Shown: in pieces, positions 25,901 through 33,584 of the stretch | Numbering within the stretch: position 1 is the stretch's first letter | How the letters are laid out: every line of letters starts with the position of its first letter | Assembly (NCBI RefSeq): GCF_037083825.1 | Contig: NZ_JBAPLU010000014.1 | Location: 41,967-105,966 of the forward strand | Direction: 5' to 3' | Source of the DNA: Klenkia sesuvii | GTDB lineage: Bacteria; Actinomycetota; Actinomycetes; Mycobacteriales; Geodermatophilaceae | Length of the DNA: 64,000 nt | Notes under the pieces: model-generated | Database searches by the model: none | The model's input: only the letters and a program-made list of their open reading frames with translations | Told to the model about the DNA's origin: nothing | Made by a program: the position numbers and the translations under genes

Positions 25901-26190
25901 CGGAGCGGCGTCCGGGGACCGGCGGCCTGCTCGGGCCGCACGACCCGGTGCGGGGGCGGCACGTGCACCGCGGCCGCGCCGGCGTCGGGTTCGGCGACCT
26001 GCGCAGGGTGGTCGGGGTGGGCCAGCAGCCACTGCCACATGCCGATGGGGTCGCCCCCCTCGGCGCGCGCACCGCAGGAGCACTCCCCCAGCAGCCGGTC
26101 GCTGCCGGGCAGCCAGGCCACCCGCGTCACCCGATCCCCGCCCAGCACCCGGGTGGGGGTCACCGTCGGGCCTTCCGGGACCGTCCTCAC
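25897..26190 (-). CDS. 97-aa protein of the Rieske oxygenase operon, unknown
   Basis: This small gene reads from GTG 26190, with GGGAGG 11 bases upstream, to a stop overlapping the reductase start. The middle has LLGECSCGARAEGGDPIGMWQWLLAHPDH, where Cys-x-Cys and downstream His residues could bind a metal. The C-terminus is Pro/His/Arg-rich. It lies between oxygenase and reductase genes, which suggests an accessory role in electron transfer or cluster maturation, but I know no characterised homolog. Confidence 0.68.
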   Translation of the reverse strand: MRTVPEGPTVTPTRVLGGDRVTRVAWLPGSDRLLGECSCGARAEGGDPIGMWQWLLAHPDHPAQVAEPDAGAAAVHVPPPHRVVRPEQAAGPRTPLR

Positions 26191-26208
26191 CGCTGCTCCC
26201 TCCCGCCG

Positions 26209-26266
26209 TGATCACGGACCTGTGCGCGCGACACGCCGCCGTGCGACGTCCTGGGGTCCGTGATCA
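26209..26266. repeat. Inverted repeat TGATCACGGACC / GGTCCGTGATCA
   Basis: The arms are perfect 12-mers at 26209-26220 and 26255-26266 with a 34-base loop, at the 3' end of the Rieske oxygenase gene. It could be an attenuating or stabilising hairpin that lowers expression of the downstream genes, or an operator. Confidence 0.6.
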
Positions 26267-27340
26267 TCGGGTGGAGAGGACCGCGGGGCTCTCGGGGACC
26301 TGCTCGGCACCGGCGGCGGCCTGCGCGGCGATGATGCGGCGGGCGGCGAGGCCACCGGTGTCGATGTTGATCGACAGCTCCTGGTAGCCGTCGGGCTCGC
26401 CGGCCAGCACCCGCTCCAGCGCGTCGAGGGCCACGACGTCCTGCAGCACGACCGTGCGGTTGCTCTCGCGCAGGAAGTCGCTCACGCCCTCGTCCTCGAG
26501 CGCGAAGTCGCGGGCCACGGCCCAGAAGTCGTGCGTCGAGTGCTCGGTCTCGGGGGTGATGGCGTAGACCACCTCGACGTGGAAGCCGTCGGGGTCGCTG
26601 CCGTCCTCGTGGGGCAGCACGCCGACCGGGGCCACCCGGCTGTGCAGCAGGTAGAGGCACGGCGGGTGGAACTCGATGTCCTGCCAGCGCACGATGCGGC
26701 CCTGGATGCCGGTGGACGTCGCGTAGAAGGGCGGGCAGTCCGCGTCGTCCATGTGCCGGGAGACGTAGACGACCTGGGCGTCCTCGTCGACCTCGGTGGT
26801 GATCGGGGTGTTGGCCACCTCGGGGGTGCCGATGTAGCCGCCGTGCAGGTAGGTCTCGTGCGAGAGGTCCATCAGGTTGTCCACCAGCAGGCTGGCCCGG
26901 GCGGCGAGGGGCTCCATGCCGCTGACCGTGGTGTAGCCCTCGGCGTCCAGCCACGGGGCACGCGGGACGGGCACGGAGTCGCTGCGGTCGTCGTCGCCGA
27001 TGAACACCCAGACGAAGGAGTCCTGCTCGACCACGGGGTAGCTCTTGAGCCGGGCGGTGCGGGGCACCCGGGTCTGGCCGGGGACGGCGACGCACTTGCC
27101 GTCGGCGTCGTAGGTGAAGCCGTGGTAGCCGCAGACCACCGTGTCGCCGACGAGGTGGGAGGGCTTCTCCGACAGCGGGAAGCGGCGGTGCACGCAGCGG
27201 TCGCTCATCGCGGTGACCGAACCGTCCTCGCGCCGCCAGAACAGGATCGACTCACCGCAGATGGTGCGGCCGAACACCTCCCGCCCGATCTCGCGCCCGT
27301 AGGCGGCGACGTACCACTGGTTGCGGACGATCGAGGTCAT
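26264..27340 (-). CDS. vanA: Rieske-type aromatic oxygenase, vanillate O-demethylase-like
   Basis: The 358-residue oxygenase has an N-terminal Rieske [2Fe-2S] site (CVH at about 49-51, CGYH at about 69-72) and a catalytic non-haem iron site in DNLMDLSHETYLH with the two His ligands. The length and the absence of a beta subunit fit the VanA/DdmC-type single-component oxygenases that remove O-methyl groups. With the VanB-type reductase in the same operon the likely reaction is vanillate to protocatechuate plus formaldehyde. ATG 27340 begins the conserved IVRNQWYVA. Other methoxy-aromatics or related substrates are possible. Confidence 0.85.
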   Translation of the reverse strand: MTSIVRNQWYVAAYGREIGREVFGRTICGESILFWRREDGSVTAMSDRCVHRRFPLSEKPSHLVGDTVVCGYHGFTYDADGKCVAVPGQTRVPRTARLKSYPVVEQDSFVWVFIGDDDRSDSVPVPRAPWLDAEGYTTVSGMEPLAARASLLVDNLMDLSHETYLHGGYIGTPEVANTPITTEVDEDAQVVYVSRHMDDADCPPFYATSTGIQGRIVRWQDIEFHPPCLYLLHSRVAPVGVLPHEDGSDPDGFHVEVVYAITPETEHSTHDFWAVARDFALEDEGVSDFLRESNRTVVLQDVVALDALERVLAGEPDGYQELSINIDTGGLAARRIIAAQAAAGAEQVPESPAVLSTR

Positions 27341-27401
27341 GCGGTCCCTCCCGGGCATCGTCGGTGACGCGCTCCATGGTGGCGCCGGTCACGCACCGGC
27401 G

Positions 27402-27434
27402 ACATGCACCTTCCGCAATGCGGAAGGTGCATGT
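27402..27434. promoter_or_regulatory. Perfect 33-bp palindrome, candidate operator
   Basis: The two 16-base arms (ACATGCACCTTCCGCA and its complement) meet at a single central A. It lies 62 bp upstream of the Rieske oxygenase start and 183 bp before the divergent AbiEi-like gene, so it cannot be a terminator for either. The core TTCCGCAATGCGGAA resembles IclR-family operators. Confidence 0.6.
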
Positions 27435-27449
27435 GGCCTGGGTCAACCC
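27433..27449 (+). repeat. Left member of a 17-bp inverted repeat flanking AbiEi-like gene 2
   Basis: GTGGCCTGGGTCAACCC at 27433-27449 matches the complement of 28744-28760 at 15 of 17 positions. The pair brackets the AbiEi-like gene and its promoter. Confidence 0.45.
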
Positions 27450-27540
27450 GGCGCGGCGGGCGTGGGCCCGCGCCGTGCCGCGTGGAAACCCTCGGCGGGG
27501 TGGTGGACCCGGCGTCGGTAGCACAGTGCGCGCGGCCGTC

Positions 27541-27570
27541 GTCCATACCGCGGGCGCTGTCCACAGATCG
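27541..27570 (+). promoter_or_regulatory. Conserved GTCCACAGATCG block upstream of AbiEi-like gene 2
   Basis: This block matches 19210-19240 (about 24 of 30 bases, with GTCCACAGATCG identical) and lies 46 bp before the start codon, against 45 bp in the other paralog. Confidence 0.5.
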
Positions 27571-27616
27571 GTCGGCGCCCGCCCGGCCGGCCGGTCGCCG
27601 ATCCACCGTGGCAGCC

Positions 27617-28708
27617 ATGACCGCCCTCCCGCTCGCCGCCGATGCCCGCGCCCGCTCCCGTCTGGGCATCCTCACCACGGCCGACCTGCACGCGGCGGGG
27701 GTGACCGAGACCGAGGTGCGCACCGAGGTCCGTGCCGGGCGGTGGGTCCGCCTGCGCACCGGGGTGTTCGTCGCCCGCGCCGACCTGGCCGAGGTGGAGG
27801 CCACCGGACGGCGGCACGGCCTGGACGCACTCGCCGTCCTGGCCTCGCTGGACCGGCCGACCACGGCGCTGGCCGGCGAGTCGGCCGCCTGGGTGTGGGG
27901 CCTGCCGCAGCCCCGCGGGGCGACGGCCACGGTGCAGCTGGTGGACCCGCACCGCTACCGCAGCGGTCGGGGGTGGCGGATGACCCGCGCCGCGCTCCCG
28001 CCCGGGGACGTCGTCCGGCGAGGCGCCTACGACCTCACCTCACCGGCCCGCACGCTGGTCGACCTGGCCCGCGACCGGACCGTCGTCGACGCGGTCGCCG
28101 CCGTGGACGCCGCCCTGCTCCGCGGGCTGGTCACCACCGCCGAGCTCGCCGCGGTGCTGGCGGCCCGGGCGAGCGTGCCCGGGATCCCGCGGGCGGTCCG
28201 CGCCGTGGCGCTGGCCGACGGCCGGGCCGAGTCGTGGCTGGAGACCAAGGGCCGTCTGGAGTGGGACGCCGCCGACCTGCGGCCCTTCACCCCGCAGGTC
28301 GAGCTGTGGCACGACGGCGAGTACCTGGTCGCCGACGGGTGGGACGAGGAGGCGGCCCTGGCGGTGATGCTCGACGGGCGGCTGAAGTACGTCGACGGGA
28401 CCTACGGGCGCACCGGCCGGGACGAGGTCTGGCGGGAGAAGCGCGCCGAGGACCGGTTGCGGGCGGCCGGCGTCCGGTTCGTCCGGCTGGCCCTGGCCGA
28501 CTTCGCCCCGCGTCCGTGGCGGGAGCACGTGGCCTGCATCCGGGCGCTGCAGGCGGTTCCCGGCCCGGCTGTGCGGACCTTCCGCGCGGTGCCGCGGGCG
28601 GCCGGCCGGGTGCGCGAGCAGGTCACCGTGGACGACGGGTGGCTCGTCCGCGCCGACGACCGGGTGGGTGGGCCGCCGTCCGGCTCGACCCGCACGGGCG
28701 AGCGTTGA
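27617..28708 (+). CDS. AbiEi-like wHTH protein with DUF559-like C-terminus (paralog 2)
   Basis: The 363-residue paralog of the gene at 19286 shares RLGILTTADLHAAGV, the AbiEi-type winged helix, then WVWGLPQP, ARTLVDLARD, RAESWLETKGRLE and REKRAEDRLRAAGVRFVRL. In the nuclease-like part the segment equivalent to LAIEFDG reads LAVMLDG, so the acidic residue before FDG is lost and cleavage may be impaired. DNA-binding ability should be intact. ATG 27617 is supported by alignment of both upstream regions. No toxin partner is adjacent. It interrupts an otherwise aromatic-catabolic region, which fits an inserted accessory gene. Confidence 0.8.
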   Translation: MTALPLAADARARSRLGILTTADLHAAGVTETEVRTEVRAGRWVRLRTGVFVARADLAEVEATGRRHGLDALAVLASLDRPTTALAGESAAWVWGLPQPRGATATVQLVDPHRYRSGRGWRMTRAALPPGDVVRRGAYDLTSPARTLVDLARDRTVVDAVAAVDAALLRGLVTTAELAAVLAARASVPGIPRAVRAVALADGRAESWLETKGRLEWDAADLRPFTPQVELWHDGEYLVADGWDEEAALAVMLDGRLKYVDGTYGRTGRDEVWREKRAEDRLRAAGVRFVRLALADFAPRPWREHVACIRALQAVPGPAVRTFRAVPRAAGRVREQVTVDDGWLVRADDRVGGPPSGSTRTGER

Positions 28709-28743
28709 TCCGCGGCACGGCAGGGACCAACGCCCGCCCGGGT

Positions 28744-28760
28744 GGGTCAACCCAGGCCAC
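28744..28760 (-). repeat. Right member of a 17-bp inverted repeat flanking AbiEi-like gene 2
   Basis: GGGTCAACCCAGGCCAC is the inverted partner of 27433-27449 (15 of 17). Confidence 0.45.
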
Positions 28761-28804
28761 AGCCGCCCGGAGCCACAGCCGCGCCCGGGCCACAGCCGGC
28801 CCGG
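28756..28804. repeat. Three tandem GCCACAGCCG units
   Basis: Copies at 28756-28770, 28771-28788 and 28789-28804 share GCCACAGCCG followed by a CCCGG-type end. The last can also pair as CCCGGGCCACAGCCGGCCCGGG. It lies between converging genes and may act as a weak bidirectional terminator. Confidence 0.5.
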
Positions 28805-28805
28805 G

Positions 28806-30305
28806 TCATCCCTCGGCGGCGGAGGTGCGCAGCAGGGCGCGCTGGACCTTGCCCGACGGGGTCATCGGCAGGTCGTCCACGGTGTGCCAGCGGCGCGGGA
28901 CCTTGAACGGGGAGAGCCGCTCCCGGCACCAGGTCTCCAGCTCGGCGGGGTCGAGGTCGGCACCGGCCGGGACGACGAAGGCCACCACGAGCTCCCCCCA
29001 GCGCTCGTCCGGGCGGCCGACGACGGCGGCGCGGGCCACGCCCGGGTGCGCGGTCAGGGTCTCCTCGACCTCCACCGGTGACACGTTCTCCCCGCCGGTC
29101 TTGATCATGTCCTTGAGCCGGCCGACCACCTGGCAGCCCCCGGCCGGGGACATGGTGGCCAGGTCTCCGGTGTGCAGCCAGCCCTCGGCGTCGATGGCCT
29201 CGGCGGTGGCCACCGGGTCGTCGAGGTAGCCGTCGGTGAGCCGCGCCCCGCGCACCCACAGCTCGCCGGGCTCGCCGACCGGCACCGCGGCGCCGTCCGG
29301 CCCGCAGATCCGCACCTCGGTACCGGCCACCGGCCCGCCCACCGTGCCGCGCCGGACCTCGTCCGGGTCGCCGGGACCGCTCATCAGCGCGCACCCGCAG
29401 GTCTCGGTCATGCCGAACGTGGTGGCCAACCGGGCGCCGAAGGCGGCCTCCACGCGGTCGACGAACCCCGGCGTCACCGTCATCCCGCCGGTGAACAGCA
29501 CGGCCAGGTCGGGCAGGTCGGGGACGCCCTCGGCGACCATGAGGTCCAGCAGCGTCGGTGCGGCCGACAGCATCGTCACCCGGTGCGCGGCGAGCACCTC
29601 GAGCACCGGCCCGGGCGCGAAGGGCAGCACCGCCTGGTCGGCCCGGGCCCACAGCGCGCCGACCACGCCGAGCACGTTGCCGGCGGTGTGGAACAGCGGC
29701 ATCGGGTTGCACCACACCCGGCCCGCCGACGGGCCGAGCCGGTCGGCGAACGCCGCGCCGGTGGCCACCATGCCGGCGTGGGTGATCCGCACGCCCTTGG
29801 CCCGGCCGGTCGTCCCGGAGGTGAACTGCACCTGGGCCAGGTCACCCGGCGCGACCACCGGCAGCTCGACCGGCTCGGCCAGCAGCGCGCGCCAGTCCTC
29901 CACCACCGGGAGCCCGGCCATCGCCGTCCCGGGGTCGGCGACGGCCAGCGACGCCCCGGACAGGGCGACGGCGTGCTCGACCTCGGCCGGGCGCGAGCGC
30001 GGGTTGACCGGCACCAGGGTCTGCCCGGCCAGGGCCACGCCCAGCTGGACCAGCACCGGCGCCGGGCCGTTGGCCAGGCAGGTGGCCACCCGCGCCCCGG
30101 GCCCGGCGGCGTCCAGCAGACCGGCGGCCAGGGCGGTGGCGTCGGCGAGCAGCTGCGCCGCCGTCCACCGCTCCCCGGTCGCGGGGGTGGTCAGCAGGAC
30201 GTCGCCCGGCCCCAGCTCGGCGGCCCGGCGGAGGACGTCGCCCAGGACGCCGTCCGCCGGGCCGGTGGCCGGCGCCCGCAGCTCGCTGGTGACGAGTGCG
30301 GGCAC
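28806..30305 (-). CDS. AMP-forming acyl/aryl-CoA ligase
   Basis: The 499-residue ANL-superfamily ligase activates a carboxylic acid to its CoA thioester through an acyl-AMP. The P-loop FTSGTTGRAKGVRITH is near residue 165, FGMTETCG near 300, the GWLHTGDLA/RLKDMIKTGGENVSP hinge near 370-400 and the catalytic Lys in TPSGKVQRALL near 485. It is the last gene of the Liv-type transporter operon, 3 bp after the substrate-binding protein, which suggests it activates the imported acid. Given the neighbours, an aromatic or aryl-propenoic acid is plausible. Confidence 0.87.
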   Translation of the reverse strand: MPALVTSELRAPATGPADGVLGDVLRRAAELGPGDVLLTTPATGERWTAAQLLADATALAAGLLDAAGPGARVATCLANGPAPVLVQLGVALAGQTLVPVNPRSRPAEVEHAVALSGASLAVADPGTAMAGLPVVEDWRALLAEPVELPVVAPGDLAQVQFTSGTTGRAKGVRITHAGMVATGAAFADRLGPSAGRVWCNPMPLFHTAGNVLGVVGALWARADQAVLPFAPGPVLEVLAAHRVTMLSAAPTLLDLMVAEGVPDLPDLAVLFTGGMTVTPGFVDRVEAAFGARLATTFGMTETCGCALMSGPGDPDEVRRGTVGGPVAGTEVRICGPDGAAVPVGEPGELWVRGARLTDGYLDDPVATAEAIDAEGWLHTGDLATMSPAGGCQVVGRLKDMIKTGGENVSPVEVEETLTAHPGVARAAVVGRPDERWGELVVAFVVPAGADLDPAELETWCRERLSPFKVPRRWHTVDDLPMTPSGKVQRALLRTSAAEG

Positions 30306-30308
30306 CGG

Positions 30309-31571
30309 TCAGCCGCCGTAGGAGAAGGACTCGGCGCTGGGCCCGCTGACCTGGTCGAGCAGCTGCAGGCCGGCGTCGACGTCCGCGCTCACCTTCGACA
30401 CGAAGACGGTCGTGGTGGGCGACTGGCCGGCGTTCGAGTAGTCCAGGCCGTCGGGCAGCAGCCCCTCGGTGTCGACCGAGGAGCTGTCCTGCAGCGCGGC
30501 GACGACGCCCTCCGGCGTCAGGTCACCGGCGTCGCAGGCACCCTCGAGGGCCTGCTTGAGCAGCTCGGCCTGCACGTAGGCCAGCGGCACCTCCCAGCCG
30601 GTGGCGCCGTCGGGGTCGGCCGAGGCGTACAGCTCGTCGGCGGCCTGCACGCCCGGGGAGTCGTCGTTGGCGTAGGGCGACACGGCGGTGATCGAGTAGG
30701 CGTTGGCCAGCAGCGCGTCCGCGGCCGGGGTGGTCAGCAGCGAGGGGTTGAAGGTCGGGGTCATCCCGATCACCGGCACGTCGGCCCCCTGCGCGGACAG
30801 CACGCCGGCCAGCGAGGCCAGCTGGGTGGGCGCGGCGGCCAGCAGGACGCCCTCGACCCCGGCCTGGGCCAGCGCGGAGGCCTGCGCGGACAGGTCGGTG
30901 ACCTGCGGGGTGATCTCCTGGGCCACGATCTCCACGCCGCGCTCCTCGGCGGCGTGCTCGGCCCCGGCCAGGGCGTCCCCGCCGAAGTCGCCGGCGAAGT
31001 ACACGATGCCGACGCTGGACCCCTCGGGGACGCCGAGCTCGTCGACCAGGTAGTCCACGGCGTTGGCGGCCTGGATGGCGTAGGAGGCGCCGGGCAGCTG
31101 GTTGTTCGAGTACTGCAGGGTGGAACCGGCCCAGCCGACCCCGCCGACGTAGAGGTCGTCGGCCTCGGCCAGCGGGAGCACCGCGGCGCTGGTCGGGCTG
31201 CCGAGCACCTGCTGCAGCGCGACGACGTCGGGCGCCATGCTCCGGTAGAGGGTGACCGCCCGCTGCGGGTCGTAGCCGTGGTCCTGCACGTCGACGACGA
31301 CGTCGCGGTCGCACACCCCGCCGTCGGCGTTGACCTGCTCCCAGTAGGCCTGCGCCTGGGTCAGCTGCACGGCCGCGCCGGCGGCGAAGGGCCCGGACAG
31401 GTCGGTGAGGATGCCGACGGTGATCTGGGAGTCGGTGACCCCGTTGCCGGTCGCGACGTCCCCACCGCCCCCACCGCCCTCGGCGCCGGGGGCCGTCGTG
31501 CTGCAGGCGGCCAGGGCGAGCAGGGCGAGCGCCACCGAGGACGTCGTGCCGGCGCGGGTCAGGTGCTTCAT
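30309..31571 (-). CDS. Substrate-binding lipoprotein of a Liv-type ABC transporter
   Basis: The 420-residue protein has a lipoprotein signal (LALLALAAC, lipid-anchored Cys near 23), a Gly-rich linker, then a type I periplasmic-binding fold of the branched-chain amino acid/aromatic acid class (TVGILTDLSGPFAAGA, VVALQQVLGSPTSAAVLPL, VGIVYFAGDFGGDALAG). Such proteins in aromatic clusters bind benzoate- or cinnamate-type acids. The ATGA start overlaps the permease stop. The aryl-CoA ligase downstream fits uptake coupled to CoA activation. Confidence 0.88.
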   Translation of the reverse strand: MKHLTRAGTTSSVALALLALAACSTTAPGAEGGGGGGDVATGNGVTDSQITVGILTDLSGPFAAGAAVQLTQAQAYWEQVNADGGVCDRDVVVDVQDHGYDPQRAVTLYRSMAPDVVALQQVLGSPTSAAVLPLAEADDLYVGGVGWAGSTLQYSNNQLPGASYAIQAANAVDYLVDELGVPEGSSVGIVYFAGDFGGDALAGAEHAAEERGVEIVAQEITPQVTDLSAQASALAQAGVEGVLLAAAPTQLASLAGVLSAQGADVPVIGMTPTFNPSLLTTPAADALLANAYSITAVSPYANDDSPGVQAADELYASADPDGATGWEVPLAYVQAELLKQALEGACDAGDLTPEGVVAALQDSSSVDTEGLLPDGLDYSNAGQSPTTTVFVSKVSADVDAGLQLLDQVSGPSAESFSYGG

Positions 31572-32698
31572 CGGGTGGTCTCCTTCGACCTGGGTGGGCT
31601 GACGGCGGCCGGCTGGCCGTCGTCGACGGGGGTGCGGGCTGCGGACGGGGCTGCCGACCGGGTGAGGCGTCGGCGGACGAGCCCGGCCAGCCCGCCGCGC
31701 ACGAAGACCAGGACGGCGATGATGGCCAGCCCGTAGACGATCCGGGACGCCGTCGAGGCCTCCAGGCCCCCGGACCCGGGAGCGGCCAGGAACGGCAGCG
31801 ACGAGCTGTACTGGGCGAGCACCAGGGGCAGCGAGGTGACGAAGACCGCGCCCACGACGGCGCCGGCCACCGACCCCAGCCCGCCGAGCACGATCATCAC
31901 CAGGAAGTCGATGGACGCGGTGAGGGAGAACACGTCCGGCGCCACCCGGCCGTAGGCCAGCGCGAGCATCGCCCCGGTCAGCCCGGCGTAGCCCGAGGAC
32001 ACGACGAAGGCCGCGGCCTTGGCCCGCGCCACGCCGATGCCCATCGCGGCCGCGGCGGTCTCGGAGTCGCGCACGTTGGCCCAGGCCCGGCCCGTGCGGC
32101 TGCCGCGCAGGTTCGCCGCCAGCCACACCGCGGCCACCGCGAGGGCGAGGAACAGGTACCAGAGCCGGTGCAGCCCCTCGAACTCCACACCCGCGACCGC
32201 CAGGTAGTCCGGGTCGCGGTTGCTGAAGCTGAAACCACCCAGCGCGAAGGACTGCACCGACCGGCCGACGAACCCGCCGGTCCAGTCCTCCAGGTTGACC
32301 ACCAGGTGGCGCACCACGAAGACCAGCCCCAGGGTGGCCAGACCCAGGTAGATCCCGCGCAGCCGACCCGCCACGGGGGAGAACGCGGCACCGACCAGCG
32401 CGGCCGCCCCGACCCCGAGCACCAGGCCCACCACCGGCGGCAGGCCGAGGCCGGCCACGCTCCCGGTCGTCTCCCCCGACGTCCAGGCGTAGACGTAGGC
32501 CCCGATGGCGGCGAACGCGGCGTGCCCCAGGGACAACTGCCCGGCGACCCCCACCAGCAGGGTGAGCCCGACCGCACCGATGGCGGTGGCCATCACGAAC
32601 AACCCGGTCTGCAACCAGAAATCGGTCAGCACCAACGGCAGCGCCAGCGCGACGAGCAGCAGCGCCAGCCCGGCGAGCTTCTTGGGCAGGTCAGACAC
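31568..32698 (-). CDS. Liv-type ABC transporter permease (LivM-like)
   Basis: This 376-residue permease of the LivM type has about nine hydrophobic helices and the family segments GQLSLGHAAFAAIGAYVYA and FVVSSGYAGLTGAMLALAYG, with VIVLGGLGSVAGAVVGA-like (MIVLGGLGSVAGAVVG) near the cytoplasmic loop that contacts the ATPase. It begins at GTG 32698, overlapping the LivH-like gene by 8 bp, and its stop overlaps the binding-protein start. The C-terminal 45 residues are a charged cytoplasmic tail. Confidence 0.9.
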   Translation of the reverse strand: MSDLPKKLAGLALLLVALALPLVLTDFWLQTGLFVMATAIGAVGLTLLVGVAGQLSLGHAAFAAIGAYVYAWTSGETTGSVAGLGLPPVVGLVLGVGAAALVGAAFSPVAGRLRGIYLGLATLGLVFVVRHLVVNLEDWTGGFVGRSVQSFALGGFSFSNRDPDYLAVAGVEFEGLHRLWYLFLALAVAAVWLAANLRGSRTGRAWANVRDSETAAAAMGIGVARAKAAAFVVSSGYAGLTGAMLALAYGRVAPDVFSLTASIDFLVMIVLGGLGSVAGAVVGAVFVTSLPLVLAQYSSSLPFLAAPGSGGLEASTASRIVYGLAIIAVLVFVRGGLAGLVRRRLTRSAAPSAARTPVDDGQPAAVSPPRSKETTR

Positions 32699-33584
32699 GG
32701 ACGGCCTCCTTGCTGCCCAGCAGGCCCGAGGGCCGCACGAGCAGGACGACGATCATCACGACGTAGGGCGCGACCTCGCCGAACCCGGTGCCCAGGAAGG
32801 GCTCCAGCTGCGCCTCGTAGCCGGTGACCAGCGCGCTGGTCAGCCCGATGACCAGGCCGCCGACGACGGCCCCGGGCACCGAGTCGAAGCCGCCGAGCAC
32901 CCAGGCGGGGATGGCCGCGAGCGCGCTGAGCGCCACCGTCGGGGCGACGCCGGGGGCGGGGAAGGAGGTCAGGAAGACCCCGGCCACCGCGGCCAGCACC
33001 CCGGCCAGCGCCCACCCGGTGGCCGCCGTCCGGGACAACCGGATGCCCATCAGCGACGCCGTCGGGCCATCAGCGGCCGCGGCCCGCATGCCCACCCCGA
33101 GATCGGTGCGGGAGAACAGGTACCACAGCCCGGCGAAGGCCACGACGGTGACGCCGGCGGCCAGCACCCGGCCCGTGGGCAGCGAGATGTCCCCCAGGCG
33201 CACCACCGAGGCACCCCACGGCGCCCCGAGGGTGAGCACCTGGTTGCCGATCCGGCGGGTGAGCTCGGTGAGCAGCACGATGTCCACGCCCAGCATGAGG
33301 ATCGCCGCGGTGTCGGGCCCCTTGTCGGCCAGGTTGCGCACCAGGACGGCGTTGATGGACACCCCGACCAGCGCCGCCCCGGCCAGCCCCACCAGGACCG
33401 CGGGCCAGAAACCGATGCCCTCGTGCAGCACGGCGACCAGGTAGGCACCCAGCAGCACGATCGACCCGTGCGCGAAGTTCAACACCCCCGTGGAGGTGAA
33501 CACGATCGCGAACCCGGCCGCGATCAAGCTCAACACCAAACCGTAGGACAACCCGTTGAGCACCTGCTCCAAGAAGTAGCTCAT
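32691..33584 (-). CDS. Liv-type ABC transporter permease (LivH-like)
   Basis: The 297-residue permease of the LivH type has NGLSYGLVLSLIAAGFAIVF at the N-terminus, then VLNFAHGSIVLLGAYLV and IPAWVLGGFDSVPGAVVGGL, the ATPase-contact loop. About eight hydrophobic helices are seen. ATG 33584 overlaps the end of the fused ATPase gene by 4 bp. It forms the membrane pore with the LivM-like protein. Confidence 0.9.
   Translation of the reverse strand: MSYFLEQVLNGLSYGLVLSLIAAGFAIVFTSTGVLNFAHGSIVLLGAYLVAVLHEGIGFWPAVLVGLAGAALVGVSINAVLVRNLADKGPDTAAILMLGVDIVLLTELTRRIGNQVLTLGAPWGASVVRLGDISLPTGRVLAAGVTVVAFAGLWYLFSRTDLGVGMRAAAADGPTASLMGIRLSRTAATGWALAGVLAAVAGVFLTSFPAPGVAPTVALSALAAIPAWVLGGFDSVPGAVVGGLVIGLTSALVTGYEAQLEPFLGTGFGEVAPYVVMIVVLLVRPSGLLGSKEAVRV

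Noticed and set aside
27402..27434. Rho-independent terminator
   Set aside because: It lies between divergent genes with no T-tract, so there is no transcript end for it to serve.
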